DNA of 64,000 nucleotides from positions 1 through 64,000 of the forward strand of contig CAYWMD010000029.1 in the NCBI GenBank assembly GCA_964458575.1, given 5' to 3'. The position numbers and the translations under genes are program-made. The notes under the pieces are model-generated. The model had not been told where the DNA came from and searched no databases. It worked only from the letters and a program-made list of their open reading frames with translations. Positions 6,881 through 16,336 of this stretch are shown piece by piece (position 1 is the stretch's first letter; each line of letters opens with the position of its first letter). Origin of the DNA: CAYWMD01 sp964458575 (GTDB taxonomy: Bacteria; Verrucomicrobiota; Verrucomicrobiia; Limisphaerales; JADLHS01).

Positions 6881-9685
6881 ATGAAACTGACGATTCAACG
6901 GTTCGTCTGGAGTCTGGTCCTGGTCGCGTTAACCACCACCGCCCTGGCCGCCGACAAACAATCCGCATCCACGGAAAAAGCGCGCGAAGCCATCGCCGTT
7001 CTCAAATCCGGCGCGCCCGCCGACAAAGCGCTTGCCTGCAAAACCCTCGCCGTTTACGGCAAGGCCGACGCCGTTCCGGCGCTCGCGCCCTTGCTGTTGG
7101 ACGATCAGCTCTCGTCCTGGGCGCGCATCGCGTTGGAAGTGATTCCCGGCAGTGCCGCCGACCGGGCCCTGCGCGACGCGATGGTCAAAGCCAACGGCCG
7201 GCTGCTCGTCGGCCTCATCAATTCGATCGGCGTTCGGCGCGACGTGAAAGCGGTCAGTGCGCTCGCGGCGAAGTTAAAGGACGGCGATTCCCAGGTTGCG
7301 TGCGCTGCCGCGATTGCGCTGGGCCACATCGGCGGCGACAAGCCGGCCAAAGCATTGCGGAGGACCCTGATGTCTGATGCGCCGACGGAAGTTCGTGCGG
7401 CAGCGGCCCAAGGCTATGTCCTTTGTGCCGAGCAGTTCATGGCGCGGAAACAATTCTCGCAAGCCGCAAAGTTGTTCGATGGCATAAGCAAGGCCGAACT
7501 GCCCACCAAGCAAAGCCTCCTGGAAGTCACGCGCGCCGCGATTCTTGCCCGTCAATCCGCCGGACTCCCGCTCCTGATTAAAACACTAAGCTCGCCAGAC
7601 AAGGCGATGTTCGCCATTGGCCTCCGCACCTCGCGCGAGCTGCCCGGCAGCAAAGTTACCGAAGCCTTGGCTGCTGAATTGGGTCGAACTCCCTCTGAGC
7701 GGCAAGGGCCGTTGCTGGTCGCGATCGCGGATCGCAACGACCCGGCGGGCCTGCCGGTGATCATCCAGTCGGCCAAAAACGGATCAAAGGAACTGCGGCT
7801 CGTGGCCATCGAGGTGATGGCGCGACTGGGCGGTGCCGGTTGCGTGGCGGCCCTGTTGGACGCCGCGGTGGACGGCGATCCCGAGGTTGCGGAAGCGGCG
7901 AAGACCTCGCTCGGCGTTCTGCCGGCCGATGATGTGAACCGACAACTGCAAGCCCGCTTGCCGCAAGCGGCCGGGAGCGCGCGGCGAGCATTGATCAAAC
8001 TGGCCGGCGAACGCCAGGTCAACGCGACCGTGCCCGAACTGGCCCGGGCGGCAACTGATTCCGACTCCGGCATTCGTTCGGCGGCGATCAAGGCGTTGGG
8101 GGAAACCGTCAGCGTCGAAGAATTGGGCCTGTTGACCGACCTGCTCGCCAAATCCAAAACTGAAGCCGACATCTCTGCGGTGCAGACCGGGCTTGAGTCC
8201 GCCTGCGGGCGCATCGCGGACAAGGCGGCGTGCACGAAGCAGATCGTTCCGCTCCTGGCGACCAGCGCGCCGCCGCAAAAATGCGCCTTGCTCCACGTGC
8301 TCGGGGTCGTGGCAACACCGGCGGCGTTGAACGCGGTAAAATCCGCCACGGCCAGTGATGACGCGGCGGTGCGCGACGCCGCGATTCGCGTGCTCGCCGA
8401 CTGGTCCGAGCCGGCGGCGTTGCCGGCGCTGCTTGAAGTGTATCGCACGACCCGGGATGAGACGCATCGTTTCCTCATCCTGCGGGGTTGTGTCCGCTTG
8501 CTCGACAACGACACGCAACCGGCGGCGGAGAAGGTCAAAATCTACGAGGAACTGCTGGCCGGCACGCAACGCGCCGATGACCGCAAGGTCATTCTCTCCG
8601 GGCTGGCGAACGTCGCCGATGCCGGGGCGCTGAAACTCGTTGAGCCGTTGCTCAGCGACCCCGACGTGAAAGCGGAGGCGAAACTGGCCGCAGACAAAAT
8701 CGCCGCCGGGATCAAGCAGCCTGCGCCCGCGTCGGCGGCCCCCAAGGCAAAAGGCAAAAAGAAAGCCGAGGCAAAACCGAAAGCCAAAGCCGACGCGCCC
8801 GAATCCTTCACGCCCAGACCGACGCTGGCCGATGTCGCTTACGGCAAGCATCCGAAACAGGTGCTGCACTTTTGGAAGGCCGTGTCGGACAAGCCAACGC
8901 CCTTGCTTTTCTTCATCCACGGCGGCGGTTGGCAGGCGGGCGACCGCTCCAGCGGATTGGCGCCGCTGCTTCCCGATATGTTAAAAGCGGGCATCTCGGT
9001 TGTATCCGTCGAATACCGTTTCATTACTGAAGCCATCGCCGAAGGAGTCGAACCGCCGGTGAAAGCTCCATTGCACGACGCCGCGCGCGCGTTGCAATTC
9101 GTCCGCGGCAAGGCCGGCGAATGGAACCTCGACAAGCAACGTGTCGGCGCTTCAGGTGGTTCGGCGGGTGCGTGTTCGAGTTTGTGGCTGGCGTTTCATC
9201 CCGACCTGGCCGATCCCAACAGCAGCGACCCGGTCGCGCGTGAGTCCACGCGGCTCTGGTGCGCCGCCGTGATGGGCGCGCAGACGACGCTCGATCCGGC
9301 GCAAATGAAGGAATGGACGCCCAACAGCCGTTACGGCGGACACGCGTTTGGTTTCATGAACGCAAACGACATCGCGTCGCGGGACAAACAATTCGCGGAG
9401 TTCTTTGCCGCGCGCGAAAGGTTGCTGCCGTTGATTGCGGAATATTCGCCCTACGCGCTCGTGACCGCCGATGACCCGCCAATTTGGATGAGCTACACCA
9501 GACCACCCGCGCTCGGCAAGGAAGAGCCGGATCCAACGCACACGGCGAACTTCGGTGTGAAGTTGCAGGAGAAGCTCCGCAGCGTGGGCGTGCCGTGTGA
9601 ACTCGTTTATCCCGGGGCGCCGGATGTGATGCACCAAACCGCGCAGGAGTATTTGATCTGGAAACTCAAGTCGCCGAGCAAGTGA
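6881..9685 (+). CDS. Secreted HEAT-repeat protein fused to an alpha/beta-hydrolase
   Basis: About 934 residues. A Sec signal peptide (MKLTIQRFVWSLVLVALTTT, cleavage near ALAAD) is followed by roughly 600 residues of alanine-rich helical HEAT/PBS-lyase-like repeats (many copies of V.AL...L.D....R.AA..AL). A lysine/alanine linker (around residues 615-640) leads to an alpha/beta-hydrolase of the BD-FAE/esterase type. The hydrolase shows the oxyanion motif HGGGW, the nucleophile elbow GGSAG and a late DVMHQ histidine. The hydrolase probably cleaves esters (for example on polysaccharides) outside the cytoplasm, with the HEAT solenoid as a docking scaffold; this is inference. ATG 6881 follows AAGAGAGAAT and is preferred to an upstream TTG. 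Confidence 0.85.
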   Translation: MKLTIQRFVWSLVLVALTTTALAADKQSASTEKAREAIAVLKSGAPADKALACKTLAVYGKADAVPALAPLLLDDQLSSWARIALEVIPGSAADRALRDAMVKANGRLLVGLINSIGVRRDVKAVSALAAKLKDGDSQVACAAAIALGHIGGDKPAKALRRTLMSDAPTEVRAAAAQGYVLCAEQFMARKQFSQAAKLFDGISKAELPTKQSLLEVTRAAILARQSAGLPLLIKTLSSPDKAMFAIGLRTSRELPGSKVTEALAAELGRTPSERQGPLLVAIADRNDPAGLPVIIQSAKNGSKELRLVAIEVMARLGGAGCVAALLDAAVDGDPEVAEAAKTSLGVLPADDVNRQLQARLPQAAGSARRALIKLAGERQVNATVPELARAATDSDSGIRSAAIKALGETVSVEELGLLTDLLAKSKTEADISAVQTGLESACGRIADKAACTKQIVPLLATSAPPQKCALLHVLGVVATPAALNAVKSATASDDAAVRDAAIRVLADWSEPAALPALLEVYRTTRDETHRFLILRGCVRLLDNDTQPAAEKVKIYEELLAGTQRADDRKVILSGLANVADAGALKLVEPLLSDPDVKAEAKLAADKIAAGIKQPAPASAAPKAKGKKKAEAKPKAKADAPESFTPRPTLADVAYGKHPKQVLHFWKAVSDKPTPLLFFIHGGGWQAGDRSSGLAPLLPDMLKAGISVVSVEYRFITEAIAEGVEPPVKAPLHDAARALQFVRGKAGEWNLDKQRVGASGGSAGACSSLWLAFHPDLADPNSSDPVARESTRLWCAAVMGAQTTLDPAQMKEWTPNSRYGGHAFGFMNANDIASRDKQFAEFFAARERLLPLIAEYSPYALVTADDPPIWMSYTRPPALGKEEPDPTHTANFGVKLQEKLRSVGVPCELVYPGAPDVMHQTAQEYLIWKLKSPSK

Positions 9686-9704
9686 TCGGCAGATCTGGCG
9701 GAAC

Positions 9705-11840
9705 GTGTTTTCAGTAAGACCAGGCAACGGTAGGCTCGACGTTCGGCACCGGCTGACTGTTTTCCTGACCGCGATACTCGCCGGCGTCAGCATCACCCAA
9801 ACCGCCACGGCAGGGACGAACAACACCCCATGGGATTTGCTGTTGCCCGCACCGCACGAGCTAAAGCGGGACGCGAGGCATTTGCGGCTTGAACCAGTCA
9901 TCCGATTGAGCGTGCCCGAGGAATGGGCTGGTGCGGTTGGCAATTACCTGTGGCTGCTCAACGAACCGCTGGACACGCGGAAGATCGAGCCCGTCGCGTT
10001 AACCAAGAAACGCTCCGAGGCGGTCATTCGCGTTTTGCGCAACACGAAGAAAGACCTGCCAGCCGACGGCTACGAGTTGGAGATTGGCAAAAGCCGGATC
10101 GAATTGACGGCGGCCAGCCCCGGCGGCGTGTTCAATGGATTGGCAACGTTGGCCCAGTTGATTGAGTCGTCGGGGAACGAAGCGATCGAAGTGCCGCGCG
10201 GGCGGATTCGCGATTGGCCGGAGGTCGCAACACGGGCGGTGCACATTGACCTGACGACACAGCAATTCAAGGCCAGCTACGTTCAGCGGCTGATGCGGAC
10301 GCTGGCCCGCTACAAGGTCAACGCCATCCTGATGGAATACTCGGACATGTTCCCCTTCCGCCGGCACAAGGGGATTCGCCGTCCGGATGCTTTGACCGAG
10401 TCGGATATCGTTGCCATTCGCCGCACGGCCGAAGCGTGTAATCAGGAAATCATTCCGTTCCTTCAGTGCCTTGGGCACCTGGAATACATTCTTCACAAAC
10501 CGGGTTACGAACGTTACGGACAAGACCACGACCAATACATGTTGTGTCCAGGCAGCGACGGAACGATGCCGTTCGTCCGCGAGTTGATTGACGAAATCGT
10601 CGCGCAACATCCGGGCCTGAAGCGGTTGCATGTTGGCGGCGACGAGGCCGACCCGACACAACACGGCCAGTGTTCGCGCTGCCCGGATTATCTGAAACAG
10701 CACGGTTTCTCTTCGCTTTACGTGCGCCATTACTCGCAGGTCGCGCAATACTGCGCGTCCAGGGGCGTCACGCCGTTGTTGTGGTCGGACATGATTTTGA
10801 AACACCCGGCCGCCATTACGGAAATGCCGACGAACGTGGCCTGGGTGGTTTGGGATTATTTCACGCGGACCGACCCGACACCCAACTTGTTGCATGGAGC
10901 CGCCATGCGCTATCTCAACAAAGTTGACCCGGAATACCGTCGCTATTTTGGCGCGGGCATCGGGCTGGCCGACGCGGAAAAGCGCGGTGGACTGGTCGCG
11001 TTCGGGCACGCGCTGGGGTTCAAGACGCTGGGCTTTGACGCCTTCGCCTCGCCGGCGGCCCGTTGCGTCGGCGACAGTTTCGACCTGCCGCGCTTCGATA
11101 CGCACATGGACAATATCCAGGTGGCCTCGCGCAAAGCCGCCGAGTTCGGTTTGCCCGGCGTGATCGTGACGAGCTGGTCGTATCGCGGATCGCCGCAGGA
11201 AGTTTGCCTGCCGGAATACGTGTGCGTTGCCAGCGCCTGGAATCGGGCCACGCCCGGAGCGGCGGAGTTGATGTCGCGATTTTTCGCCCAGCGTTTTGGA
11301 ATCACTGACCCCGACTTGGGCGCGGCAATTATGGCCCTCGCGCCAATCGTCCCTCCTTCATGTCTGGCCCAACCTTCGCTCGACGACGTGCGTGGGGCGT
11401 GGGTGATGGGCAGCGAACATCAGTTGCGGCAGATCCGCGACGCGCTGAAACAAGATCCCAAAGGCAAAGTGCAGCAATGGCTAACGTGGCAGCGGCAGGC
11501 CGAATCCGTCGCGAAACGCTTGAGCGAAACGACCACCCCGACTCGAAATGCCGATGAGCTCCGGAAATGGAAGCTGGCTGTGGATCATCTGGCGCATCGC
11601 CTCGAATGGCTGCAAACGGTGGCCCCTTGCATTGTTCCCAACAGCGGGGATCGCCCAACCCCGGACCATTTTTCTGTCCTTGAATCCGCGAGTGAACGGT
11701 TGCGAGCAGGTTGGGTCGAGGCTTACCAGAATGTTCACACCCCTCGATCGCTCGAAGCCGGGCTTTACACGCGGTTCGACACCGAAAAGGAAATTGCGAA
11801 GAAGGTGCGGACGAATTCACCTGCGAAACCGGGCGATTGA
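9705..11840 (+). CDS. Glycoside hydrolase family 20-like beta-N-acetylhexosaminidase
   Basis: The protein of 711 residues starts at GTG with an N-terminal hydrophobic export signal (residues about 15-36). An N-terminal GH20b-like domain (YELEIGKSRIELTAASPGGVFNGLATL) precedes the TIM barrel, which opens with RAVHIDLTTQQFK where GH20 usually has R.xHlDv. The acid/base pair is seen in HVGGDEAD (about residue 308): Asp-Glu, as in substrate-assisted GH20 enzymes. Family members remove terminal GlcNAc/GalNAc from glycans, chitin or peptidoglycan fragments. The C-terminal 200 residues are helical and not recognised. It follows the HEAT-hydrolase by 19 bases, suggesting co-transcription. Confidence 0.83.
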   Translation: MFSVRPGNGRLDVRHRLTVFLTAILAGVSITQTATAGTNNTPWDLLLPAPHELKRDARHLRLEPVIRLSVPEEWAGAVGNYLWLLNEPLDTRKIEPVALTKKRSEAVIRVLRNTKKDLPADGYELEIGKSRIELTAASPGGVFNGLATLAQLIESSGNEAIEVPRGRIRDWPEVATRAVHIDLTTQQFKASYVQRLMRTLARYKVNAILMEYSDMFPFRRHKGIRRPDALTESDIVAIRRTAEACNQEIIPFLQCLGHLEYILHKPGYERYGQDHDQYMLCPGSDGTMPFVRELIDEIVAQHPGLKRLHVGGDEADPTQHGQCSRCPDYLKQHGFSSLYVRHYSQVAQYCASRGVTPLLWSDMILKHPAAITEMPTNVAWVVWDYFTRTDPTPNLLHGAAMRYLNKVDPEYRRYFGAGIGLADAEKRGGLVAFGHALGFKTLGFDAFASPAARCVGDSFDLPRFDTHMDNIQVASRKAAEFGLPGVIVTSWSYRGSPQEVCLPEYVCVASAWNRATPGAAELMSRFFAQRFGITDPDLGAAIMALAPIVPPSCLAQPSLDDVRGAWVMGSEHQLRQIRDALKQDPKGKVQQWLTWQRQAESVAKRLSETTTPTRNADELRKWKLAVDHLAHRLEWLQTVAPCIVPNSGDRPTPDHFSVLESASERLRAGWVEAYQNVHTPRSLEAGLYTRFDTEKEIAKKVRTNSPAKPGD

Positions 11841-11925
11841 AGCGCGGGGCGGTGAGGTCTGCGCATGGCTCAGGTCGTTTGACAGGGTTGCTTGTCATTC
11901 AAAACCGGCTGCCTATTCTTCGCGC

Positions 11926-13959
11926 GTGAACGAAATCCATGATGCGGCTTCCAAAGCGTCTGCGCGTCGAATCGCACTCGGCGCGGCGTTTATCGTTCTG
12001 CTGACGTTCGGCGTGTACTGGCCGGTGTTGCGAGGCGGATTCGTTTGGGACGACCTGCTGATGGTGCAGAAAAATCCGCTCGTGACCGGCGAGGGCCGGT
12101 GGTATTCGCTCTGGTTTCAGGCGGACTTTCCGCTCACGACGGTCGCGCTCTGGCTGCAACATCTCTTCTGGGCCGAAAACGCCACGGGTTATCACATCGT
12201 CAACGTTGCGCTCCACACCCTCAATGCCCTGCTCGTCTGGCGTGTGCTGGCAGCGCTCAAGATTCCGGGCGCTTGGATTGGCGCGACGCTTTTCGCGGTG
12301 CATCCCGTCGGCGTGGCCTCGGCGGCGTGGATTTCTGAACTCAAGAACACCCTGTCGCTTTTTTTCTTTCTGTTAAGTCTCTGCTTGTGGTTGCGACAGG
12401 AGGATCGGCGTGTCCGGTCTCCGGTATCGGGTGTCAGCTCCGAGGCGGGTTCAACCAACCTGACTCCTCGCCCCTCGCACGTGACATTGCTTTATTGGCT
12501 TTCGCTTGGCGCATTCGTTTTGTCCCTCTTGAGCAAGACCTCCACCGTGATGTTGCCAGTGGTTCTGCTGGCTTGCGTCTGGTGGCGGCAGGGCGGGTTG
12601 ACGCGCAGTGATCTCTGGCGGACCGTCCCGTTCTTCGCGCTTTCGTTGGGCTTCGGGCTGGCGACGGTCTGGATTCAGAAGCACCAGATCATCGGCGGCG
12701 AGATCGTGCAGACGGAGGGGGTTTTTGACCGGCTGGCCGGTGCCGGCATGGCGCTCTGGTTTTATGTCGGCAAGGCGTTCTGGCCCGGATCGCTCTCGAT
12801 CATTTATCCGCGCTGGCAGATCAACGCCGTCTCGTGGCGGAACTGGTTGCCGTTGCTGTTTTGGATCCTGCTGCTGGCCGCCGGCTGGCGGTTTCGGCAG
12901 GGTCGCGGCCGGCCGTTATTGTTCGCGCTGGGCTGCTTCACGGTGACGCTCTTCCCGGTGATGGGCTTTTTCGACATGTATTACATGGCGTTTTCGCGCG
13001 TGTCAGATCACTTTCAATACCTGCCTTTTATTTGTCTCGCGGCCTTGGCGGGGGCGACGTTGCGCCGGTGGCTGCCGGGAAGCATTGGTTGCGGGGCCGC
13101 CGCCGTCTTGATTGCCGGGTTGAGCGTGCTGACCTGCCAGCGGGCGCGGGTTTTTTCCACGGACGAAAGACTTTGGGCCGACACGCTGGCCAAAAACCCC
13201 GCCGCGTGGAACGCGCACAACAACCTTGGTTGCATCCGCGCCGAACAGGGACGACTGAATGAGGCCCTGGGGCATTTCCAGGATTCGCTGAAATTCAATC
13301 CGCGCAACGTGAAAGCCGTGGTGAATCTCGCCAAGACCCGGATGGCTCTGGGCGATTTCAATGAGGCCGAGAAGAATTTCCAAACCGCGCTGGCGATGAA
13401 GGCCGATGATCCGGAAGTCCGCACCCATTACGGTTCGATGCTGGCGCGGCTGCGGCGCTTTGACGAAGCGGCGGTGCAGTTGCACGAAGCGATCCGGCTG
13501 CGACCGGACACTGCCCGGCGGCTGGAACTGGTGAACGTGTACCGCGCGGCGGGCCGGACCCGCGAAGCCATCGCGCAATGCCGGGAAGCGCTCGCCGCCA
13601 ATCCCGACCAACCCGAAGTGCTCAGCAATCTGGCCTGGATGCTCGCCACCACGCCGGATGACCAATTGCGTGATGGCCCGGAGGCGGTGCGGTGCGCGCA
13701 AAAAGCCTGCGGGCTGACCCATTTCAAGGACGCGCAAAAGGTCGGGGTCCTCGCGGCGGCGTATGCCGAAGCGGGACAATTTGACAAAGCCACGGCGACA
13801 GCGGAGCAAGCCGTTGCACTGGCGCGTGCGGCGGGCAACGACCGGTTCGCCGCGATGAACCAACATTTGCTCCAGCTTTATACCGCGGGCCGGCCGTTTC
13901 ATGAGCCTGTCCCCGGAGCGCGGGCGTCCTCGCCCGCCGCAACGCCGAGGTCGCCGTGA
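11926..13959 (+). CDS. Multi-pass membrane protein with TPR repeats (TMTC/PMT-like)
   Basis: The 677-residue protein starts at GTG 11926. The first 410 residues carry about ten membrane segments with a glycosyltransferase-C-like first loop (GGFVWDDLLMVQKNP, containing the acidic pair) and HPVGVASAAWISELKNTLSL, as in bacterial relatives of the O-mannosyltransferase TMTC proteins. The last 250 residues are TPR repeats (WNAHNNLGCIRAEQGRLNEALGHF and following). A role in transferring sugars to exported proteins is plausible by fold, not shown. It lies 85 bases after the GH20 gene on the same strand. Confidence 0.75.
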   Translation: MNEIHDAASKASARRIALGAAFIVLLTFGVYWPVLRGGFVWDDLLMVQKNPLVTGEGRWYSLWFQADFPLTTVALWLQHLFWAENATGYHIVNVALHTLNALLVWRVLAALKIPGAWIGATLFAVHPVGVASAAWISELKNTLSLFFFLLSLCLWLRQEDRRVRSPVSGVSSEAGSTNLTPRPSHVTLLYWLSLGAFVLSLLSKTSTVMLPVVLLACVWWRQGGLTRSDLWRTVPFFALSLGFGLATVWIQKHQIIGGEIVQTEGVFDRLAGAGMALWFYVGKAFWPGSLSIIYPRWQINAVSWRNWLPLLFWILLLAAGWRFRQGRGRPLLFALGCFTVTLFPVMGFFDMYYMAFSRVSDHFQYLPFICLAALAGATLRRWLPGSIGCGAAAVLIAGLSVLTCQRARVFSTDERLWADTLAKNPAAWNAHNNLGCIRAEQGRLNEALGHFQDSLKFNPRNVKAVVNLAKTRMALGDFNEAEKNFQTALAMKADDPEVRTHYGSMLARLRRFDEAAVQLHEAIRLRPDTARRLELVNVYRAAGRTREAIAQCREALAANPDQPEVLSNLAWMLATTPDDQLRDGPEAVRCAQKACGLTHFKDAQKVGVLAAAYAEAGQFDKATATAEQAVALARAAGNDRFAAMNQHLLQLYTAGRPFHEPVPGARASSPAATPRSP

Positions 13960-14085
13960 CGAAATGCGAAGCGCAGACTGACCGTCGGCGGTGTCGCGGA
14001 TTGGCAACCCCCTGCTGGCCGCGGTTTCCGAGTCGTCGCTGACTCGCGGTCGGCGGACACGGCCGGATGAAACATGCCCGCGCCG

Positions 14086-15282
14086 CTACTTCAGGTGTCT
14101 GATGACTTCGGAGAGGCCACCTTCGACCGGTTCGATTTCGATGGCCGGAGCCGTCCGTTTGGGTTCGACCGGCGAGTTGATCGGCGAAGCGACGGGTGAA
14201 ACCACCGCACTCGGCGGCGAAACTGGAAGCGGCCGGGTTGTGTCAACTGATGTTGCCTCTTCAGGATCCGGCGACTCATCCTCGAGGTTCGGAACGTGCC
14301 ATTGTCCACGTCGGGCCATCCAGGATTGGTAGCGCTCAAAGGTCCACAGGCCGTGATCTGCGCCGGTCTCCAGCGCTTGCGGCAGCTTGAAGAAATCACG
14401 CTTGCGGATGAACGTTTTCACGGAACCGGTGGGCCGGAGAATCTCGCACTCGGGCACACGCAGATTCAAATCCGGACGATAGCGCAGCCGCTGACAAACC
14501 ACGCCGACCAGGCAATCGGCCAGTTGCGCGGCGATGTTGTCCTGAATGTCCGCGGGGAATGCGAGCACGACACGTTGCAACGCCTCGGCGCAACTGCCCG
14601 AATGCACGGTGGCCAGCACGAGATGGCCGGTTTCGGCGGCGTTGAGCGTGAGTCGCATCGTTTCCGGTTCGCGCATTTCACCGACCATCAGCACGTCCGG
14701 GTCCTCGCGCAACGCATCGAGCAGGCCCTGCTCAAACGACGGCGTGTCGCGCCCCACCTCCCGCTGCCGGATGAACGCGCGGCGCGGACGAAAGACATAT
14801 TCCATCGGACTTTCGATCGTCAGGATGTGCCGCGGCTCGGCCAGATTGATCTCCTGAATCAACGCCGCCATCGTGGAGGATTTCCCGCACCCGGTCGGAC
14901 CGCTGATCAAAATCAAACCGGTCGTAGGCGCCACCAGCTTCTTCAACTCCGGATGCAGATTAAGCTGTTCGATCGACGCCTGGAAACCGGCGAGCAGGCG
15001 GATGGCGAAACCAATGCCCCGCGAGGTGTGCATCACGTTGATCCGGCAACGCACGCCGCCGATGGTTCGGGAGAAATCAATTGAACGGCGGGCCACGAAA
15101 TGCGGCCAGGCCTCCGCACCAATGACCTCGTGGGCCAGGTCGACCAGCAGCTTGCCGGTGAGCGGTTCGCCGACCGTCCGCAAGGTGCCGCGCACGCGAA
15201 TGGCCGCGGGCAGGCCGGCTTCGAGGTGCAGATCACTCGCGCCTTGCCGCCGGGCAGCAACAATGAGGGAGTCGAACATCAT
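14086..15282 (-). CDS. pilT: PilT-family type IV pilus retraction ATPase
   Basis: The 398-residue cytoplasmic AAA-like secretion ATPase shows the PilT/PilU order: N-terminal PAS-like domain (ASDLHLEAGLPAAIRVRG), Walker A GPTGCGKSST (about residue 130), an aspartate box around ILTIESPMEYVF, Walker B DPDVLMVGEMRE and a His box TGHLVLATVHS. These motifs are intact, so the ATPase is probably active. The C-terminal 70 residues after the core are a proline/serine-rich tail that ordinary PilT lacks, so a PilU-like accessory role is possible. No pilus assembly genes are adjacent; a pseudopilin lies 9 kb away. Confidence 0.85.
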   Translation of the reverse strand: MMFDSLIVAARRQGASDLHLEAGLPAAIRVRGTLRTVGEPLTGKLLVDLAHEVIGAEAWPHFVARRSIDFSRTIGGVRCRINVMHTSRGIGFAIRLLAGFQASIEQLNLHPELKKLVAPTTGLILISGPTGCGKSSTMAALIQEINLAEPRHILTIESPMEYVFRPRRAFIRQREVGRDTPSFEQGLLDALREDPDVLMVGEMREPETMRLTLNAAETGHLVLATVHSGSCAEALQRVVLAFPADIQDNIAAQLADCLVGVVCQRLRYRPDLNLRVPECEILRPTGSVKTFIRKRDFFKLPQALETGADHGLWTFERYQSWMARRGQWHVPNLEDESPDPEEATSVDTTRPLPVSPPSAVVSPVASPINSPVEPKRTAPAIEIEPVEGGLSEVIRHLK

Positions 15283-15356
15283 GGTTGGTGGCGCACGCTA
15301 CTGCTGCTTTCAGACACCGCGCCGGGGAAAAAGTTGCGCCGGGCGAGCATGCGGCT

Positions 15357-16280
15357 TCATTGCTTCGCCATTTTCTTGCGGGCGGCGTCGAGGATTTTGC
15401 GTTCGTGTTCCGTGAGACTTTGGATGCCGTGCGCGGAAATCTTGTCAAGGATGGGGTCCACTTCCCTGCTGATGAATTCCTCGGGCGGCAACTCGGCCTC
15501 GGGAGAAGCGGTTCGCCACGGCCGGCCGCGGACCGCCGCGGCCCGGACTAGTTCGCGTTTGCGTTCGCGACTCCGCAACGGCCGCCATTGCCGCCAGCGG
15601 GAGAACAACCCTTCCCACGGCAGAGTCACGAAGTCGCGATGCCAGCCCAGTTTGACCCAGGCGAGTCCAGCGAGAATGCCGCCCAGATGCGCCGCGTGGG
15701 CGACAAAGCCGCCCCGCAGGGACGGAACGACGGTGAAGAACAGCGATATCCCCGCCGTAATCCAGAGCACCACATCAGCGCGAATCGGCAGGATAAAATA
15801 CCACCGAATGGTGGCGTCGGATTGCAGCCGGCAAAAAATGGCGAAGATGCCCAGGGCGCCGGCGGACGCGCCGAACACAAACGGAACAAAGTGATTCGGG
15901 AACAAGACCATCAACACGCATTGCAGCAATCCACCGGCGACGCCGCATCCGAAATAAGCCACCAGGAAGCGTTGCGTTCCGAGAACCTGTTCCACGAACC
16001 GGCCAAAAAACCAGATGCCCAGCAGATTACACAGCAGGTGTGTCAGGTTGACGTGAAGAAACTGAAAGCTCAGAAACTGCCACACGTAGCCTTTGGTCAA
16101 CGCCAGCGGGGTCAACGCCAGCCACTTTTCGCCCGAGGCGTTTCCGTAAACGTCGTTGATGCACTGGAGCGCAAACGCCCCCACCAGCACCACCATGATG
16201 ACAACACTGGCCGACCAGTGAAAACGCCACGGCCCTCCGCTCGAGGAGTCGTCGCGCATGTAGTCACGGTTTTCAAGCAT
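15357..16280 (-). CDS. Rhomboid-family intramembrane serine protease
   Basis: About 307 residues with six membrane segments between roughly residues 22 and 215. The catalytic dyad is visible: serine in FGASAGALG (about residue 140) and histidine in AHAAHLGGILAG (about 200); HVNLTHLLCN supplies the conserved TM2 histidine/asparagine region. It cleaves membrane protein segments within the bilayer. The C-terminal cytosolic tail is arginine-rich and ends with a small helical block (VDPILDKISAHGIQSLTEHE) found in rhomboids of Bacteroidetes and Verrucomicrobia. ATG 16280 is chosen; a TTG lies three codons upstream. Confidence 0.88.
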   Translation of the reverse strand: MLENRDYMRDDSSSGGPWRFHWSASVVIMVVLVGAFALQCINDVYGNASGEKWLALTPLALTKGYVWQFLSFQFLHVNLTHLLCNLLGIWFFGRFVEQVLGTQRFLVAYFGCGVAGGLLQCVLMVLFPNHFVPFVFGASAGALGIFAIFCRLQSDATIRWYFILPIRADVVLWITAGISLFFTVVPSLRGGFVAHAAHLGGILAGLAWVKLGWHRDFVTLPWEGLFSRWRQWRPLRSRERKRELVRAAAVRGRPWRTASPEAELPPEEFISREVDPILDKISAHGIQSLTEHERKILDAARKKMAKQ

Positions 16281-16336
16281 GGCAGGCAAAACCTAGAGGC
16301 GAAGCCCCATTTTTTCAACGCGGTTTTTTTGTCCAG

